Origin: Bacteroidota bacterium
GTDB taxonomy: Bacteria; Bacteroidota; Ignavibacteria; SZUA-365
NCBI GenBank assembly: GCA_018224415.1
Contig: JAGTUZ010000131.1
Location: 1 to 8,194 of the forward strand
Direction: 5' to 3'
DNA length: 8,194 nt
Shown: in pieces, positions 7,001-8,194 of the stretch
Layout of the letters: each line of letters starts with the position of its first letter
Numbering within the stretch: position 1 is the first letter of the stretch
Translations under genes and position numbers: made by a program
Notes under the pieces: model-generated
Told to the model about the DNA's origin: nothing
Database searches by the model: none
The model's input: the letters and a program-made list of their open reading frames with translations, nothing else

Positions 7001-7660
7001 ACGGTTCCTGTTCGCGCGGGAAATGATCTCGGCCACGGTGCGCGTGGAGGAATTGTCGCCTCCGTCGGTGAGCACGATGACCGCGCGGCACTGGTTGCGC
7101 CCGTTGTTGATCAGTTCGATGATGCCCGCATACGTGCCGTCCCACACGGCCGTGGCGCCGAAGGCAGGCAATGCCTCGGTCGCTGTGTGCAGCAGGGCGC
7201 GGTCGGCGGTCATCTGCTGCTGTGTGGTCACTACCTGCGTGAAATGGAGCAGGGCGGCCTCGTCGATGAGCCCGTCCATGAGATCGATGAAGGTATGCCC
7301 CGCCTGTTTGGCCCCGGCGTTGCCCGCCCCCTGCATCGATCCCGATGCGTCGAACACCAGGGAGACGGAGATCGGACAGCGGACCCTGGGATCCGGACAG
7401 TACAGGGTGAAGTCCTTCACCTCATTCCCGTTTTCGAGGATGCGGAAGTCCGATGGACGGAGATTGAAGTACGGCTGGCCGTTGCAGCCGGCGGAGAAAT
7501 ACAGCTCCACCGTCGGCCAGTCCACCAACACCCGTTTGAAATTCAGATTCGGCTGCGCCTGCGCCGCGCCTGCCGCGAGCAGAAGCAAAAGTCCCAGAAC
7601 CAACAACGCACGTCCGGCATTCTTGCGCGACGTGCGTGTAATGGTCTTCGCTGTTTCCAT
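4079..7660 (-). CDS. Secreted VWA-domain, multi-module surface protein with T9SS sorting domain, 1193 aa
   Basis: The ATG at 7660 has GGAGG 5 nt upstream. Residues 1-36 are a basic, then leucine-rich signal peptide ending in AAQAQ. Residues about 40-95 are a small domain (FRILENGNEVKDFTLYCPDP), then a VWA domain at about 97-270 with an intact metal-binding (MIDAS) set: DASGS at 104-108, T170 in GAT, and D199 in LTDG. Residues about 461-956 contain roughly four repeats of 115-130 residues resembling DUF11/CARDB beta modules, each with a PxPF-like strand, an N-x-G turn and an LPxG strand. Ig/PKD-like domains follow (about 957-1095; CEGDSVTLDAG, SGSYWCAV and GCDAWSDP). A T9SS type A sorting domain closes the protein (about 1108-1193; FYPNPVSGVLTVDV, LHDLLGREV, LEPGLYMLTLQ). 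The design fits a ligand-binding or adhesive protein exported by Sec and then by T9SS to the cell surface; the partner is unknown. The neighbouring 7823-8194 gene is a relative. Confidence 0.92.
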   Translation of the reverse strand: METAKTITRTSRKNAGRALLVLGLLLLLAAGAAQAQPNLNFKRVLVDWPTVELYFSAGCNGQPYFNLRPSDFRILENGNEVKDFTLYCPDPRVRCPISVSLVFDASGSMQGAGNAGAKQAGHTFIDLMDGLIDEAALLHFTQVVTTQQQMTADRALLHTATEALPAFGATAVWDGTYAGIIELINNGRNQCRAVIVLTDGGDNSSTRTVAEIISRANRNRIRVYTVGLGTSINATELEQIALLTGGRYYQTPDASQIAAIYTEIAYSMFQGFQECMISYQQDCANGAMRHVELQLVDVCGGSDAKVRTYRAPLDPNTTQTIPFHLTGSDCIADEETVVRMYIDADTTMTLSPFDFIVTNSKSYLQLLSVSVPPGSPLQGQTVELIDNSLFGTLVRIPRDWSITGPAPLLDFRFRAILPTPSETIRSVLVQGGDLNMRGGCFRGDFTQTTFTIRRFAPKLNCALSIPAVVSPPGSQAYQPMPVPVTCEVSNDGNVASDSVDVTLLLPPGLAPAPGEMLKKRLQPPLLQTGAMGTVSWNVVFALTQEQRRYRIEAVASQRGVFAASPCGDTLVVPPLDGLRLEARCAAPDSLTYDPNILQYSPNPFDLRVLVWNRGVSAVRNATVRLELPDGLELDPPSQPATRSLAPSTLQPWNTGDHVPVVTWTVRWTKNSPFEERPMPRFVLGAEDMNGHVIDTIATGCEIRVPPVPTDWVSSLITPDSLGRNGGGYDVEPNPFEIAHTVTNTSRTAIRIRQVRLVMPDAGIEVDALSLKPAVLPFDTLIAPGFSLETRWLLRVLPRNVRRQIPLEVIVDAEGTSPIVSGQILPVAALPAPRLRCHVSVSGIAIDSLQKRYIPAPFQLSANVINEGRTAAANVTAVVRLPSGFHLASADSTARLLQPRLLGNAMNAWTTWSVWADSRLDGDTATIVVDFLADNPVNTACGGEVILPAMRGLITPVRLSVFGETSFCEGDSVTLDAGAEYLSYSWSNGRKTRRIVATQSGSYWCAVNTIEGWRDHSDTVSVAVWPRPETPVISRLLDRLEAPAAAHWQWERDGALLPDDTLRTLPLPGTGSYRVRVTSAAGCDAWSDPYEVTVLSARDDAPAPHDGSIAGFGFYPNPVSGVLTVDVTLRAAAASEITLHDLLGREVRRQSGPRDSRNFSTRLDVGDLEPGLYMLTLQVDGERRALPVVVEVQR

Positions 7661-7688
7661 CCCGTCCTCCGTGATGACGTTGAAGCAT

Positions 7689-7702
7689 CGTGAAATGTCA
7701 CG
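7689..7702. other. Small dyad in the leader of the VWA gene
   Basis: CGTGA-AATG-TCACG forms 5-bp arms around a 4-nt loop, about 30 bp upstream of the VWA start codon. It could be a leader hairpin or a small operator. It is short enough to be a chance occurrence. Confidence 0.25.
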
Positions 7703-7766
7703 AACGGCGCGATCGAAACCGGTATCGCCGTCGTGTGGAGGCTGGATGGATAGGCGAATATACGGA

Positions 7767-7803
7767 GCGGCCGGTCCGTTGTCAAGCGCAACAGACCGGC
7801 CGC
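7767..7803 (-). terminator. Strong hairpin behind the upstream T9SS cargo gene, possible terminator
   Basis: GCGGCCGGTC (7767-7776) pairs perfectly with GACCGGCCGC (7794-7803). After one mismatch, GTTG (7778-7781) pairs with CAAC (7789-7792), leaving a 7-nt loop. It begins about 20 bp past the stop codon at 7823. On the minus strand it is followed by TCCGTATATTCG, without a T run, so Rho-assisted or hairpin-only termination would be needed. The A/T tract (7806-7811) is on the upstream side for minus-strand transcription. Confidence 0.5.
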
Positions 7804-7822
7804 GGAAAAAATGGAAAACCTG

Positions 7823-8194
7823 TCAGCGCAGCAAGAGCATGCGGCTGCGTGTTTCCCCTCCGGCGTGGAGGCGCAGAAGGTACAGTCCCGGACGCAGCGC
7901 GGAAACGTCGAATCGCTGTGTGTAGCCGCTGTCCTGCGTTGCCCGCGCGAATCGCCACACCTCCCTGCCGAGCAGGTCGTGCAGGGAAAGTTCGCTCGTG
8001 GATGCCGCGCCCAGGCGTACGTCCACGGTGAGCACACCGGCGACAGGATTGGGCCAGGACTCGAAGCCCCGGATGAAGTCCCCGGCGACCGGCTGCGCAT
8101 TCCCCTCCACGCCGAGCACCGTTACCGCGATGGGATCGGACCAGGCATCGCAGCCGGCGGCGTTGGTCACGCGCACACGGTAGCTGCCCGTCCC
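7823..8194 (-). CDS. C-terminal end of a second T9SS cargo protein (partial, 123 aa visible)
   Basis: The frame is open to the window edge, so the start lies beyond 8194 and only the last 123 residues are seen. They begin inside an Ig/PKD-like domain (GTGSYRVRVTNAAGCDAWSD, 1-20), then a short linker, then a complete T9SS type A sorting domain: GFESWPNPVAGVLTVDVRL (43-61), LHDLLGREVW (71-80), and the final strand RPGLYLLRLHAGG (101-113) ending in LLLR. In known T9SS cargo this domain is recognised and usually cleaved at the outer membrane by the sortase PorU. The fragment is closely similar to the end of the VWA protein encoded just downstream, in places almost identical at DNA level, so the two genes look like tandem paralogues or share a duplicated 3' module. 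The N-terminal function cannot be judged. Confidence 0.88.
   Translation of the reverse strand, partial: GTGSYRVRVTNAAGCDAWSDPIAVTVLGVEGNAQPVAGDFIRGFESWPNPVAGVLTVDVRLGAASTSELSLHDLLGREVWRFARATQDSGYTQRFDVSALRPGLYLLRLHAGGETRSRMLLLR

Noticed and set aside
6689..7925. Long plus-strand open frames opposite the VWA gene start
   Set aside because: They overlap the well-supported VWA and signal peptide coding region and have no export signal or recognisable domain; they are complementary-strand shadows.

Overview
The window suggests a GC-rich member of the Bacteroidota/Chlorobiota (FCB) group. The main evidence is two adjacent genes whose products end in a type IX secretion system (T9SS) type A sorting domain: a PNP motif, then a hydrophobic strand, LHDLLGREV and a final PGLY strand. 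A lipoprotein with an acidic Bacteroidota-type surface-export signal and several strong AGGAGG-like ribosome binding sites fit this. No rRNA, tRNA, IS element, integrase or CRISPR array is visible, so the exact lineage cannot be fixed.

Layout. Positions 1-1083 (+) hold the 3' part of an odd open frame. It carries AddB-type nuclease landmarks (an RCPY-type cysteine and a CxxCxxxxxC iron-sulfur cluster) joined directly to a piece resembling the accessory domain of a UvrD/AddA helicase. The nuclease catalytic core and the later helicase motifs are absent. A convergent gene, 1174-1872 (-), encodes a lipoprotein. A divergent intergenic region of 384 bp (1873-2256) follows, with a perfect 20-bp dyad, five exact tandem copies of a 20-nt unit, and a long imperfect hairpin built from 7-nt repeats. 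The region leads into a secreted protein of unknown function, 2257-3210 (+), translated from a GTG start. A strong bidirectional terminator (3242-3269) separates it from a second lipoprotein, 3346-3936 (-), which starts at TTG. Upstream of that, 4079-7660 (-) encodes a 1193-residue secreted von Willebrand factor A (VWA) protein with about four repeated DUF11/CARDB-like beta modules, Ig-like domains and a T9SS sorting domain. Finally, 7823-8194 (-) is the 3' end of a related T9SS cargo gene that runs off the window.

How it fits together. From 1174 on, every product has an export signal or a T9SS sorting domain (the 5' end of the last gene is outside the window). This looks like an envelope/surface locus: two T9SS cargo proteins, two lipoproteins (one probably surface-exposed) and one Sec-exported protein. 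The three consecutive minus-strand genes (8194 to 3346) are separated by 142-162 bp containing palindromes, so they need not be one operon. I see no clear new enzymatic or defence system. The items most worth checking are the nuclease/helicase chimera and the composite repeat block.
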